DNA of 64,000 nt from Ampullaceana balthica (lineage: Eukaryota; Mollusca; Gastropoda; Lymnaeidae). The notes below the pieces were generated by a model that searched no databases, was not told the origin of the DNA, and saw only the letters and a program-made list of their open reading frames with translations. Shown here piece by piece: positions 33,397-45,834 of this stretch. The DNA lies in contig CALYLW010001413.1 in the NCBI GenBank assembly GCA_944989445.1, positions 62,001-126,000 on the forward strand, read 5' to 3'. The position numbers and the translations under genes were made by a program. Positions within the stretch are counted from its first letter, which is position 1; each line of letters opens with the position of its first letter.

Positions 33397-36300
33397 AGTC
33401 GCTCATTAGTTGGTAGATAGAGTTATATTCGTCATAGTCGCTCATTAGTTGGTAGATAGAGTTATATTCGTCATAGTCGGTCATTAGTTGGTAGATAGAG
33501 TTATATTCGTCATAGTCGCTCATTAGTTGGTAGATAGAGTTATATTCGTCATAGTCGGTCATTAGTTGGTAGATAGAGTTATATTCGTCATAGTCGCTCA
33601 TTGGTTGGTAGATAGAGTTATATTCGTCATAGTCGCTCATTAGATGGTAGATAGAGTTATATTCGTCATAGTCGCTCATTGGTTGGTAGATAGAGTTATA
33701 TTCGTCATAGTCGCTCATTGGTTGGTAGATAGAGTTATATTCGTCATAGTCGCTCATTAGTTGGTAGATAGAGTTATATTCGTCATAGTCGCTCATTAGT
33801 TGGTAGATAGAGTTATATTCGTCATAGTCGCTCATTAGTTGGTAGATAGAGTTATATTCGTCATAGTCGCTCATTAGTTGGTAGATAGAGTTATATTCGT
33901 CATAGTCACTCATTGGTTGGTAGATAGAGTTATATTCGTCATAGTCGCTAATTAGTTGGTAGATAGAGTTATATTCGTCATAGTCGCTCATTGGTTGGTA
34001 GATAGAGTTATATTCGTCATAGTCGCTCATTGGTTGGTAGATAGAGTTATATTCGTCATAGTCGCTCATTAGTTGGTATATAGAGTTATATTCGTCATAG
34101 TCGCTCATTGGTTGGTAGATAGAGTTATATTCGTCATAGTCGCTCATTAGTTGGTAGATAGAGTTATATTCGTCATAGTCGCTCATTAGTTGGTAGATAG
34201 AGTTATATTCGTCATAGTTGCTCATTAGTTGGTAGATAGAGTTATATTCGTCATAGTCGCTCATTAGTTGGTAGATAGAGTTATATTCGTCATAGTCGCT
34301 CATTGGTTGGTAGATAGAGTTATATTCGTCATAGTCGCTCATTAGTTGGTAGATAGAGTTATATTCGTCATAGTCGCTCATTAGTTGGTAGATAGAGTTA
34401 TATTCGTCATAGTCGCTCATTAGTTGGTAGATAGAGTTATATTCGTCATAGTCGCTCATTGGTTGGTAGATAGAGTTATATTCGTCATAGTCGCTCATTA
34501 GTTGGTAGATAGAGTTATATTCGTCATAGTCGCTCATTAGTTGGTAGATAGAGTTATATTGGTCATAGTAGCTCATTAGATGGTAGATAGAGTTATATTG
34601 GTCATAGTCGCTCATTGGTTGGTAGATAGAGTTATATTCGTCATAGTCGCTCATTAGTTGGTAGATAGAGTTATATTCGTCATAGTCGCTCATTGGTTGG
34701 TAGATAGAGTTATATTCGTCATAGTCGCTCATTAGTTGGTAGATAGAGTTATATTCGTCATAGTCGCTCATTAGTTGGTAGATAGAGTTATATTCGTCAT
34801 AGTCGCTCATTAGTTGGTAGATAGAGTTATATTCGTCATAGTCGCTCATTGGTTGGTAGATAGAGTTATATTCGTCATAGTCGCTCATTAGTTGGTAGAT
34901 AGAGTTATATTCGTCATAGTCGCTCATTAGTTGGTAGATAGAGTTATATTGGTCATAGTAGCTCATTAGATGGTAGATAGAGTTATATTGGTCATAGTCG
35001 CTCATTGGTTGGTAGATAGAGTTATATTCGTCATAGTCGCTCATTAGTTGGTAGATAGAGTTATATTCGTCATAGTCGCTCATTAGTTGGTAGATAGAGT
35101 TATATTCGTCATAGTCGCTCATTAGTTGGTAGATAGAGTTATATTCGTCATAGTCGCTCATTAGTTGGTAGATAGAGTTATATTCGTCATAGTCGCTCAT
35201 TAGTTGGTAGATAGAGTTATATTCGTCATAGTCGCTCATTAGTTGGTAGATAGAGTTATATTCGTCATAGTCGCTCATTAGTTGGTAGATAGAGTTATAT
35301 TCGTCATAGTCGCTCATTAGTTGGTAGATAGAGTTATATTCGTCATAGTCGCTCATTAGTTGGTAGATAGAGTTATATTCGTCATAGTCGCTCATTAGTT
35401 GGTAGATAGAGTTATATTCGTCATAGTCGCTCATTAGTTGGTAGATAGAGTTATATTCGTCATAGTCGCTCATTGGTTGGTAGATAGAGTTATATTCGTC
35501 ATAGTCGCTCATTAGTTGGTAGATAGAGTTATATTCGTCATAGTCGCTCATTGGTTGGTAGATAGAGTTATATTCGTCATAGTCGCTCATTAGTTGGTAG
35601 ATAGAGTTATATTCGTCATAGTCGCTCATTGGTTGGTAGATAGAGTTATATTCGTCATAGTCGCTCATTAGTTGGTAGATAGAGTTATATTCGTCATAGT
35701 CGCTCATTGGTTGGTAGATAGAGTTATATTCGTCATAGTCGCTCATTGGTTGGTAGATAGAGTTATATTCGTCATAGTCGCTCATTAGTTGGTAGATAGA
35801 GTTATATTCGTCATAGTCGCTCATTAGTTGGTAGATAGAGTTATATTCGTCATAGTCGCTCATTAGTTGGTAGATAGAGTTATATTCGTCATAGTCGCTC
35901 ATTAGTTGGTAGATAGAGTTATATTCGTCATAGTCGCTCATTAGTTGGTAGATAGAGTTATATTCGTCATAGTCGCTCATTGGTTGGTAGATAGAGTTAT
36001 ATTCGTCATAGTCGCTCATTAGTTGGTAGATAGAGTTATATTCGTCATAGTCGCTCATTGGTTGGTAGATAGAGTTATATTCGTCATAGTCGCTCATTAG
36101 TTGGTAGATAGAGTTATATTCGTCATAGTCGCTCATTAGTTGGTAGATAGAGTTATATTCGTCATAGTCGCTCATTGGTTGGTAGATAGAGTTATATTCG
36201 TCATAGTCGCTCATTAGTTGGTAGATAGAGTTATATTCGTCATAGTCGCTCATTGGTTGGTAGATAGAGTTATATTCGTCATAGTCGCTCATTAGTTGGT

Positions 36301-38405
36301 AGATAGAGTTATATTCGTCATAGTCGCTCATTAGTTGGTAGATAGAGTTATATTCGTCATAGTCGCTCATTAGTTGGTAGATAGAAATAGTCGCTCATTA
36401 GTTGGTAGATAGAAATAGTCGCTCATTAGTTGGTAGATAGAGTTATATTCGTCATAGTCGCTCATTAGTTGGTAGATAGAGTTATATTCGTCATAGTCGC
36501 TCATTAGTTGGTAGATAGAGTTATATTCGTCATAGTCGCTCATTAGTTGGTAGATAGAGTTATATTCGTCATAGTCGCTCATTAGTTGGTAGATAGAGTT
36601 ATATTCGTCATAGTCGCTCATTAGTTGGTAGATAGAGTTATATTAGTCATAGTCGCTCATTGGTTGGTAGATAGAGTTATATTCGTCATAGTCGCTCATT
36701 AGTTGGTAGATAGAGTTATATTCGTCATAGTCGCTCATTAGTTGGTAGATAGAGTTATATTCGTCATAGTCGCTCATTGGTTGGTAGATAGAGTTATATT
36801 CGTCATAGTCGCTCATTAGTTGGTAGATAGAGTTATATTCGTCATAGTCGCTCATTGGTTGGTAGATAGAGTTATATTCGTCATAGTCGCTCATTAGTTG
36901 GTAGATAGAGTTATATTCGTCATAGTCGCTCATTAGTTGGTAGATAGAGTTATATTCGTCATAGTCGCTCAATGGTTGGTAGATAGAGTTATATTCGTCA
37001 TAGTCGCTCATTAGTTGGTAGATAGAGTTATATTCGTCATAGTCGCTCATTAGTTGGTAGATAGAGTTATATTCGTCATAGTCGCTCATTAGTTGGTAGA
37101 TAGAGTTATATTCGTCATAGTCGCTCATTAGTTGGTAGATAGAGTTATATTCGTCATAGTCGCTCATTAGTTGGTAGATAGAGTTATATTCGTCATAGTC
37201 GCTCATTGGTTGGTAGATAGAGTTATATTCGTCATAGTCGCTCATTAGTTGGTAGATAGAGTTATATTCGTCATAGTCGCTCATTAGTTGGTAGATAGAG
37301 TTATATTCGTCATAGTCGCTCATTAGTTGGTAGATAGAGTTATATTCGTCATAGTCGCTCATTGGTTGGTAGATAGAGTTATATTCGTCATAGTCGCTCA
37401 TTAGTTGGTAGATAGAGTTATATTCGTCATAGTCGCTCATTAGTTGGTAGATAGAGTTATATTCGTCATAGTCGCTCATTAGTTGGTAGATAGAGTTATA
37501 TTCGTCATAGTCGCTCATTGGTTGGTAGATAGAGTTATATTCGTCATAGTCGCTCATTAGTTGGTAGATAGAGTTATATTCGTCATAGTCGCTCATTAGT
37601 TGGTAGATAGAGTTATATTCGTCATAGTCGCTCATTGGTTGGTAGATAGAGTTATATTCGTCATAGTCGCTCATTGGTTGGTAGATAGAGTTATATTCGT
37701 CATAGTCGCTCATTAGTTGGTAGATAGAGTTATATTCGTCATAGTCGCTCATTGGTTGGTAGATAGAGTTATATTCGTCATAGTCGCTCATTAGTTGGTA
37801 GATAGAGTTATATTCGTCATAGTCGCTCATTAGTTGGTAGATAGAGTTATATTCGTCATAGTCGCTCATTAGTTGGTAGATAGAGTTATATTCGTCATAG
37901 TCGCTCATTAGTTGGTAGATAGAGTTATATTCGTCATAGTCGCTCATTGGTTGGTAGATAGAGTTATATTCGTCATAGTCGCTCATTAGTTGGTAGATAG
38001 AGTTATATTCGTCATAGTCGCTCATTAGTTGGTAGATAGAGTTATATTCGTCATAGTCGCTCATTAGTTGGTAGATAGAGTTATATTCGTCATAGTCGCT
38101 CATTAGTTGGTAGATAGAGTTATATTCGTCATAGTCGCTCATTAGTTGGTAGATAGAGTTATATTCGTCATAGTCGCTCATTAGTTGGTAGATAGAGTTA
38201 TATTCGTCATAGTCGCTCATTAGTTGGTAGATAGAGTTATATTCGTCATAGTCGCTCATTGGTTGGTAGATAGAGTTATATTCGTCATAGTCGCTCATTA
38301 GTTGGTAGATAGAGTTATATTCGTCATAGTCGCTCATTAGTTGGTAGATAGAGTTATATTCGTCATAGTCGCTCATTAGTTGGTAGATAGAGTTATATTC
38401 GTCAT
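33397..38405 (-). repeat. 39-bp minisatellite, 127 full and two 28-bp units
   Basis: The array is 76 units of 39 bp (33397-36360), two 28-bp units (36361-36388, 36389-36416), then 51 units of 39 bp (36417-38405). The lengths add up exactly, so I see no other indels. On the minus strand each unit encodes MSDYDEYNSIYQL or the same ending in Pro; one of the six frames lacks stops, and 39 is a multiple of three. Variants include a Leu/Pro switch (TTAGTTGG or TTGGTTGG), DYDQ and YYDQ units, and a few MTDY units. The frame is broken by a GAA-to-TAA change (36643-36645) and by the two short units. There is no start context, signal peptide or flanking exon, so I read it as a satellite rather than a gene. 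Confidence 0.97.
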
Positions 38406-39297
38406 AATAGTCTGTGTGAAATCAACTAGTAGACATAGAGCAAGATAGAGGTACCAGCAGAAAGTATCCACAATAACATATTTTAACTGATATATTCATC
38501 GAATGTGAATATAATGTGGTCAGTTCAACATTATATTTTGTCATAAGATACCTTAAAATTATTAAAATAATATTTCCAAATTTACACAATGTGTTCTCAG
38601 TGTAACTAATATTGGGGCGAAACAATGAGGTAAATAATTGAAATTTCGTTAAATGTCTTGAGTGACTGGAAAGTTGATACATTCTGATAGTATATTTTGA
38701 TGTCATATTAATGTATAACCACTATTCACCTCACCTACTACAGCCAACACTGTGGGACACCTTCTTTCATTTAATGGCATCAATCCAGATCTGAATCTCA
38801 CTTGTAACAGAAGTTCCATGGACGTCTGTACAGTTATATAAACAGAACGCTATTTAATTAATGTTAGGTTTACGTTTAAGAACACTACCAATTAGCTAAC
38901 TAAAATATCGTCATTTCGTCTACCTCATTGATGTATTTCCTATAGGTGACTGCACCGTATAACAATGACAATAACAAATTCTGGGACATTTTAGCGTCAA
39001 TTATATCAACAAATTTCATCTTTTTTATTTTCATGAAATTTAAAACTTTTTTTAAAAGAAACCCAAGTGATATTTAAAATCGGTGTTTTATTACTTTACA
39101 CATTGATTGAAAACAATTTTGTTTTATAAGCCAACAACGAACTCATCAAACAGCCAAGGTCCATAAATAGTATATGCATAGTTATTTTAGCGGATCACGA
39201 TGGACGAACAACACATTCCACTTCCCATTACACAAACATTTTCATTATTAATTGCTTCATGTAGCCAAAGCTATTTAAAAAAAATTGTTGATCATCC
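38406..39297. other. Intergenic, nothing recognised
   Basis: No repeat or domain found. On the minus strand a weak acceptor-like TTTCACACAG lies just before the array (38414-38423). Confidence 0.4.
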
Positions 39298-40095
39298 TTC
39301 AAGACTACATAGTAGATGGTCAACCGTTGTCCCATATTAGATCATTCTTTAAGGCATGGGTTACCAACCTTTTTGTACTCTAGAGCACATTCTAAATTAT
39401 CGGTAGGATTGCGGGCGCCACCTATTTTTAAACGACAAACACCTTCCATAACTTCTCATTTTCCCATAATTGATTTTCTTAAATTCATAATTTATTAATA
39501 AACTAGTGAAAAAGCCTGCTAAGGTGCACACACACGCATAGTTCGTGAGTTGTTTCGGAAATTGACGTTCTGTGCTAAAACAATGACGTAATATAATATT
39601 TTTTTTACTGCGCAAATTTTTAATTTCTTTATAATAATTTTGCGCGCCTTTTTGCGCGCCTTTCGAGCGCCTTTTTGTGCGCCTTTCGATGGGGAAACAC
39701 ACGCACAGATAGGGCGATTATGTATTAGATAATAAACAACGTATTTAATAAACCAAGGCACTCAAAAAAATTGAAACTCTAACTAATAAATAAAAATAAT
39801 TCACAATTTTAACTAATTTTTATGAAAAAAAATTATGTATCTGTCGAATAGTGACGGGCAAATACGAATCGGGCACGGGGTTGGGAACCCCTACTTAAAA
39901 TCTACAAAGTAGATTGTGAATCGTTGTCCCATATTATATCATCCTTCAAGTCTACATAGTAGATGGTAAACCGTTGTCCCATATTAGATCATTCTTCAAG
40001 GCTACATAGTAGATGGTCAACCGTTGTCCCATATTAGATCATTCTTCAAGGCTACATAGTAGATGGTCAGCCATTGTCCCATATTAGATCATCTG
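39298..40095. repeat. 50-bp tandem array split by a MITE
   Basis: Units contain CTACATAGTAGATGGTCAAC and GTTGTCCCATATTAGATC. One unit is left of the insertion (39298-39353) and about four are to the right (39892-40095). Confidence 0.85.
39354..39891. mobile_element. hAT-like MITE inside the 50-bp array
   Basis: Left end GCATGGGTTACCAACC and right end, inverted, GGGGTTCCCAACCCC resemble hAT termini. The flanks TCTTTAAG and TACTTAAA are a possible decayed 8-bp target duplication. The interior has GCGCGCCTTT repeats near 39640-39690 and no transposase. Confidence 0.65.
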
Positions 40096-40204
40096 CGGCT
40101 CTGTATATTAATCCAAGTAAATCAATCGGTTTCTGCTTCTACAAAAGTTTTACAATTTATTTACTTAGTATGTAAACTGATACATATCACGGTACCCCAG
40201 TCTA

Positions 40205-40796
40205 CGGGGTTACTTGTTATTAATTATAAGCAATAGTAGCTTACAATAAATACTAGATGGCGCCTGCGATTGTTTTACTTGTTATTAATTACGAGCAACC
40301 AAGCCCGTCCAAAGACGTTCCGCCACAGTTCGGTGGCATGTTGTAACTCCCCTTCAACAGCCGTCTCAGCCGGCATACATGGGCAGCACGTCAAAAATAC
40401 TATTCATTTTAGTTAAAATAATTAACTTGTAAAAACAGAGCTTTTGACTATCAATCCCAACGCGCATAACTAAAAATAAAATATTTGAAGAAATACTGCA
40501 CCAAAAATAACTCGTTTGAACGTCTGCGTAAACTTGATATGATTGGCTGTAGGAGTCATGTGTGTTTGAGAGACCAATAGCTATCGATGACATAACAGAA
40601 CTTAGCCTTTTATTATATAGGATATGCATTGTTAGCTTACAATAAATACTAGATAGCGCCTGAGATTGTTACTTGTTATTAATTATATGCAATGTCAGCT
40701 TACAATAAATACTAGATGGCGCCTGAGATTGTTACTTGTTATTAATTATATGCAAGGTTAGCTTACAATAAATACTAGATGGCGCCTCAGATTGTT
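40205..40796. repeat. 63-bp tandem array split by a Helitron
   Basis: Units contain TTGTTATTAATTATATGCAA and AATACTAGATGGCGCCTG. Four units are seen; the second is split at AATTA/TATGC by the insertion at 40292-40622. Confidence 0.9.
40292..40622 (-). mobile_element. 331-bp Helitron-type insertion between A and T
   Basis: Neighbouring array units give the empty site AATTATATGC, so the insertion lies exactly between A (40291) and T (40623) with no target duplication, the Helitron hallmark. The minus-strand 5' end is TCCTATATAATAAAAGGC. The 3' end is CTCG rather than CTAG, about 14 bp after a small CGTC/GACG hairpin. Inside is a decayed R1 3' end (about 40430-40490). Confidence 0.8.
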
Positions 40797-41184
40797 TTCA
40801 AACCATTTTTAACGAGAGCGTAAAAATATAAACTTTACAGTATGTTACTTTGGTCCGTAGTGCAGATATTTTCAAACTTTCCTAAGTCATCTTTGATAAA
40901 TTGTTAAATCAAGTGCACCTTAGAATGATTTGAAAACATCTAACCACCATTACAGCTACAAAGTATTCATTAAACTCTTGGAGTAAAAAAAATAATATGG
41001 CCACTGTTTACAGGACTATGGGGTGGTGAGGTTAACAAGTCTTGTTGTGTGGAATTGACGACATTATTTGATAATGAACGATTTACAGTGTTAGAAGCAA
41101 TTAATTAAGCTGCTTTTCTGAACCTGGCGGAGCAAATATGTGTCATCTAGATAAGGTATTGGCATTTCTTATTTGTAAAGAACT

Positions 41185-41350
41185 TCTTAATGCATAGCAA
41201 AACGAATTTGCTGTGTTACGTCACAAAATTTGGGAGCAATGGAATTACGGCGACTTAACTAATTTCTAAAACGAATGAAGCGCGACTTAATGGGATCTAT
41301 AATATATGCGTTATACAAATGAAATTAATCGAAATTACCGACCCTAAAAA
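41185..41350. mobile_element. Fragment of the AGGGCTG-type MITE
   Basis: It shares TTTGGGAGCAATGGAATTAC-like and GCGACTTAATGGGATCTATA phrases with 29280-29410 and ends ATTACCGACCCT. The left terminus is missing. Confidence 0.65.
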
Positions 41351-41850
41351 TTTATTCATTTGCATTGTATTATTTATTTTGTCCCGATATAATTATTTCT
41401 TTTCATTTTTAAAAATTCTTCTTTTTCCCAAAATTTCCCCTTCTGTTAAAAATTAAAATTACTGCAAAATTAGTGTAATTCTATTTAAATAGTAGAAAAC
41501 TATGTAATGAAAACTACCATGGTTTTACATTTTATGATGTATTAACTTACCTATGTTTATGCGTTGTTACGATATTCCAATAGATAGCGAACCCTACAAC
41601 AACAACAAAAGTTTTAAAAAATAAAACTTTCTCTAGCCTCTAGTAAATCTTTTTGACTACAACAATGACAAAAAATCATATCATTTTGTTGTTAAAATTA
41701 AGTATATAATATTGAGAATAGTCCACAAACACTAGAGAATCCTAAAATTATCAGAAATTATGTAGTTATTTGAGCAAAGACAAAGTCAATATGTATTTTG
41801 TGATTTTATTATTATGGACGAGTTGATGATTTACCAAAAAAAACTATTTA

Positions 41851-42294
41851 TTGACATTGTATCCCTAATTGTAGGGATCGAAGTCAAGTGGCTTGCCACT
41901 TAAATAAAATAGAAGTCATTCTTCTTTCACATAGATGTCCATACGAGATCACATTTGTTCAACAACAACATATTCATATTAACAAGACTAAATGACTACA
42001 TTCTAGACTTTTCATATTTTTGAAATAATTATGATTTTAAAAATCTAAAATTTATTTTTATTTTATTTTTCTATGCAATAATTTTTATTTACCAACATTG
42101 AAACATTTATAATATAAAACTTTATTAATATTATGTGTTATAGAATTTAAATACCATTTCAATTGATTTTGTTTTACATTATTTCTTATTTAAACTTTCT
42201 CATTTTTCTAAACATAATGTCATATTAAATTAATATATAAGACTCGGTGCTTTGTGGTGCGTTATTTATGGGAAATTCAATTTTAATGCGCCGC
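41851..42294 (+). mobile_element. HQ element
   Basis: Module H has TCCCTAATTGTAGGGA and AAGTGGCTTGCCACTT. Module Q (42243-42294) has CGGTGCTTTGTGGTGCG. It sits inside the middle family X copy. Confidence 0.75.
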
Positions 42295-42314
42295 AATTAA
42301 ATTTTTTCAAGATA

Positions 42315-42720
42315 TCCTTATATATATATTGCGCCTAAGGGCGTCTGTCAGTGATTGCTATGTGAGGTAAGTCCCGATTTTTTTTTAAACATTGAAAATA
42401 TAGACGTGAAATTATAATAATTTTGGTTTCGAGATTAACACAGCGTGCGGTGTTTCGCGCCGTAAAATATTATATGGCGTGACGTAATTGTTTGAACTTT
42501 TATTAATTTGGGAAAAGGAAGCAATGTCAAAAGATTAGTGGTTTATTTGATGTTATTGATGTTTTTTTTAATATTTTGATAACCCGAGTTATGCGTGTGG
42601 ATACGTATGTGCGCGAGTGTGTTCATGTGTATATATGCGTGAGAGTATGTTTCTATTAGTTTTCAACATTTATTTTTATATAGGAGTGAGCCTTTGTAGA
42701 TTTTGAAGGATATTTTTCAA
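42315..42720 (+). mobile_element. Helitron 5' region
   Basis: It begins with A then TCCTTATATATATATTGCGC, a Helitron-like 5' start. The following ATTGAAAATATAGACGTGAA, TTTGGTTTCGAGATTAACA and TGACGTAAT blocks align with 45190-45530 in the large Helitron and with the Helitron HB 5' region. No 3' end was found; it grades into family Y. Confidence 0.6.
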
Positions 42721-44982
42721 TAATAAAATCACAGAAATCTACTTAGCCACTGTTAACATTCTTTTAAGCATAACATGGGGGAATTTTTAGATTAAATTTT
42801 AAGTTCGATCTTTGACAAATAGCTATAAAAATATATGGAAAAAATTATTTAAGTGCAGACGAATTATCAAAGTTACATTTTAATATAAGTTGTTATACAC
42901 CTACGTATATTATCGGACGGAAGAAAATTTTATACAGGAATAAAAAAATAAAAAAGTTTTTAAAAAAAACATGTGTGGGATATTGCTAGAATAATGCCAA
43001 GGCATGATACGTGCTTCGGGTAATAACTATAGAGATCTCTATTGGTGCAAGTGTGTGTGTGTGGGGGGATGTGGGTGGGATATGTGGGCACGTCGTGTCT
43101 TTTAAAAAAAAACCAATCCCCTACCCTAGGGATCAATATTCACATACATATTGAAAAGCTCAATAAAAACATATCCTACTGTCCTGAACAAAAGTCATGC
43201 ATAAACTTTAAAGGAATGGATTTTGTGAAGTCACAGGTAGACGAATGATAAATTAAAAAAAAATATATATATAAAAAATTAGAAAAAAACATGTGTGGGA
43301 TATTGCTAGAATAAAGCAAAGGCATGATACGTGCTTTGGGTAATAACTGTAGAGTTGTGTATTTGTGCAAGTGTGTGTGGGCGCGCGTGTGACTTGGTTA
43401 TTTCTATGCGTGCTAATGTTGAGCCTCTAAGAAGACTACCAGTATTTATCTTCTTGAACCATTCATATTTGTTTGAAATTAAGGCTTGACACAATTTACT
43501 TTTTTGCAATACATTATCGGTTTTAGCACCAGAAAAGTGTGTCTTCCGTTTCAAAAATGTATATTGCAATTTGGTAGGATTTTTAAAAATAAATAAGTCT
43601 ACTTTTGCAGGAAAAGTACACAAGTAATTACCTACAATTAAATGTATAAATAAAAAAACTCACGTTGAAAGCCATTTGATGCATGAAGTCAGTGATTAGT
43701 AAATGAAAAAATGCCAATGTTTCATTATGTGTGTAAGACTAGAGATGTATTTAATTCATGTGCTTAAATAAAATATTTGATTTTTTTTTAGGAAAAACTG
43801 CCCCAAAGGTATAGATGGATTCAAAAAAAATAGTTCATTACTGTTAAAGACGACAATTTAATATATATAGGGATTATACGCTCGGGCGTAAGAGTGAAGC
43901 TAATAAGTTGAACAGTTATTTTTATATTGAGTGTCAATCTTATAATCTTTTTAAAATACTTTTCATTGGTAGGGGGAAGAAACAATAATATCACCCTACC
44001 CTGGGTGGCATTAACACTATAGCTTAGAAACTTTTTATATCCTTTTTTATAAGTTAAACTAAACAAGAAGGAAAATTTGTAGCCAAAACTTTGCGATTTA
44101 AAGTGTTTCTTTGAAACAAATAAATTCCATTCACACCTTACTCAAGTATCAATATTCACATAAACAATATCTGGCTCATTAAACAGAAATCCTATTGGTT
44201 TGACTAAGGTCATACTTAGACTGGAAATAGAAAGAATGTTTTGGAGAGCTTTTTCCATGAAAAAAGGCAATCCTAAAAAAAACAGGTACTTAAGAACTAA
44301 CAAATGATGAAACATTATTTTTTATTTTTAAAAATTGGTAGAATTATAGAACATAGCGCCTGCAAGGTATCGCTTCGGAAAAAGGTGTACATATTTAATG
44401 TGTAAATATATTTAGTGTAAAGAAATATCACGGGTAATACAACTAATATATAGGATCTAGCATCAGAAAGTGCGTGTTCTGTCGAAAAAACACTAACAAC
44501 TCATATTGTGACAAGCTGTTTTGATTTTATTAGATCAATATTATGCAACAAGAATAAAGTTCGTATAAATACTGATTTAAAAGTCAGAGCATGTGGTGCA
44601 CTAAATGGCAGTTTTCTTTTAAACTGTATACACTTTCTTGAAAAAAGTTTGCATTTTTAACCATTCTGATTTAAAATTAAATGCATACACAATAAATGTT
44701 ATATATAAAGGCTTTAAAAATATGTCATTTTATAAGCTTAAAAAAACTCTAATGGAAAAAAAAACATTTTAAAAACCCATTTATTTTAGTAGAACAAGTA
44801 TCTGCCAGTTTATTGCATTGTTACTATTAGAATAAAGAGCGGGAAGCAAGTTTTTCACTTAATGATATGATAATTTATTAGAAGATGAATCTCTAAGAAA
44901 TGTGTCTTTTAAACAAATAAACCTTATTTTCCAACCTCCCATAGGCATCAATTTTCACATAAATATTTCCTAGCTCAAAAAA
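42721..44982 (+). repeat. Family Y repeats, several partial tandem copies
   Basis: The block ACATGTGTGGGATATTGCTA occurs at 42970 and again 320 bp later. TCAATATTCACATA followed by a CCTA block and then TGAC/TGAA occurs at 43135, 44150 and 44945. GGGCGTAAGAGTGAAGCTAA recurs at 43885. These match 14960-15735. No coding region is supported. Confidence 0.65.
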
Positions 44983-45834
44983 TCTCTCTATATATAAGAC
45001 GCATTTGTTGTCTGTCCGTCGTCTGTCTGTTCCCTTATAACTCGAGATCCAGACAACCAAATAACGTGAAATTTGGTACACGTACACAAAATTATACCGG
45101 AAAGGTTATTAAACAGGTTTCGTTCCTTACATATAAGATACTGGGGGCCCGGGGGCCCAAAATGTAGTTTTTCCCTATATGAGCTATATAAAATAAAAAA
45201 TTATTGAAAATTAAGACGTAAAATATTAAACATTTTGGTGTCGAGATTAACAAGATGGCGTTTATTGCCATAAAATAATGTGATGTGACGTCATAGTTTG
45301 AGTTCATATTAATTTGTAAATAGGAAACAAAGTGAAAAGAGCAGTTATTATTTTAATTTATATTTTTAATTGTTAATATACCGCTGTGGGTGTGCGTTTA
45401 AGTATTTGTCTGCACATGTGTGAATCAGTGAGTGTGTGTGTTTTTTGTTGTGAACTAAATGTTATGAAATGGTTTATTTTTATGTCTGTTAATGTTGCGC
45501 CTCTAACAAGATTACGTATATATTTTTATAAAATTTGTTTGCAAATTACATATTTTTTTACTTTACACTGTTTCTTTTTTGTATATTCTATATGTATTTT
45601 ATCCAGTCGTCCGATCAAGCTTTTTCCTTTCATCGGCGAGGGTAGGAGTCAATAATATCGTCCATCCCTGGGTGGCATAAACACTGTAGCTAAGCAACTG
45701 TGTTTATACTTTTTGCATAACTTAAACGAAACCAGCAGGGCACATTTTAAGCTCAAACATTGCGTTTCGAAATGTTTCTTTGAAACAAATAAACCCCATA
45801 CAACAGAAAAATGAATTATATAAATTATCACTTA

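Larger units (their letters stand above)
40815..42314 (+). repeat. Family X, middle copy
   Basis: It matches 52485-56000 in order: GATAAATTGTTAAATCAAGT, then the CTATGGGGTGGTGAGGTTAA block, then TTCTATTTAAATAGTAGAAA, then the H and Q modules. It lacks the pogo MITE of the left copy and the hAT-like and Helitron insertions of the right copy, but contains its own MITE fragment (41185-41350). Confidence 0.8.

Noticed and set aside
33338..36370. A 1010-codon open frame (and 577- and 83-codon partners) across the 39-bp array as a protein gene
   Set aside because: A 39-bp unit with one stop-free frame gives this automatically. A nonsense change and an 11-bp-deleted pair break it, and no exon structure or start context is visible.
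33397..38405. CRISPR-like array
   Set aside because: The units are contiguous with no spacers, and the surroundings are eukaryotic transposons.
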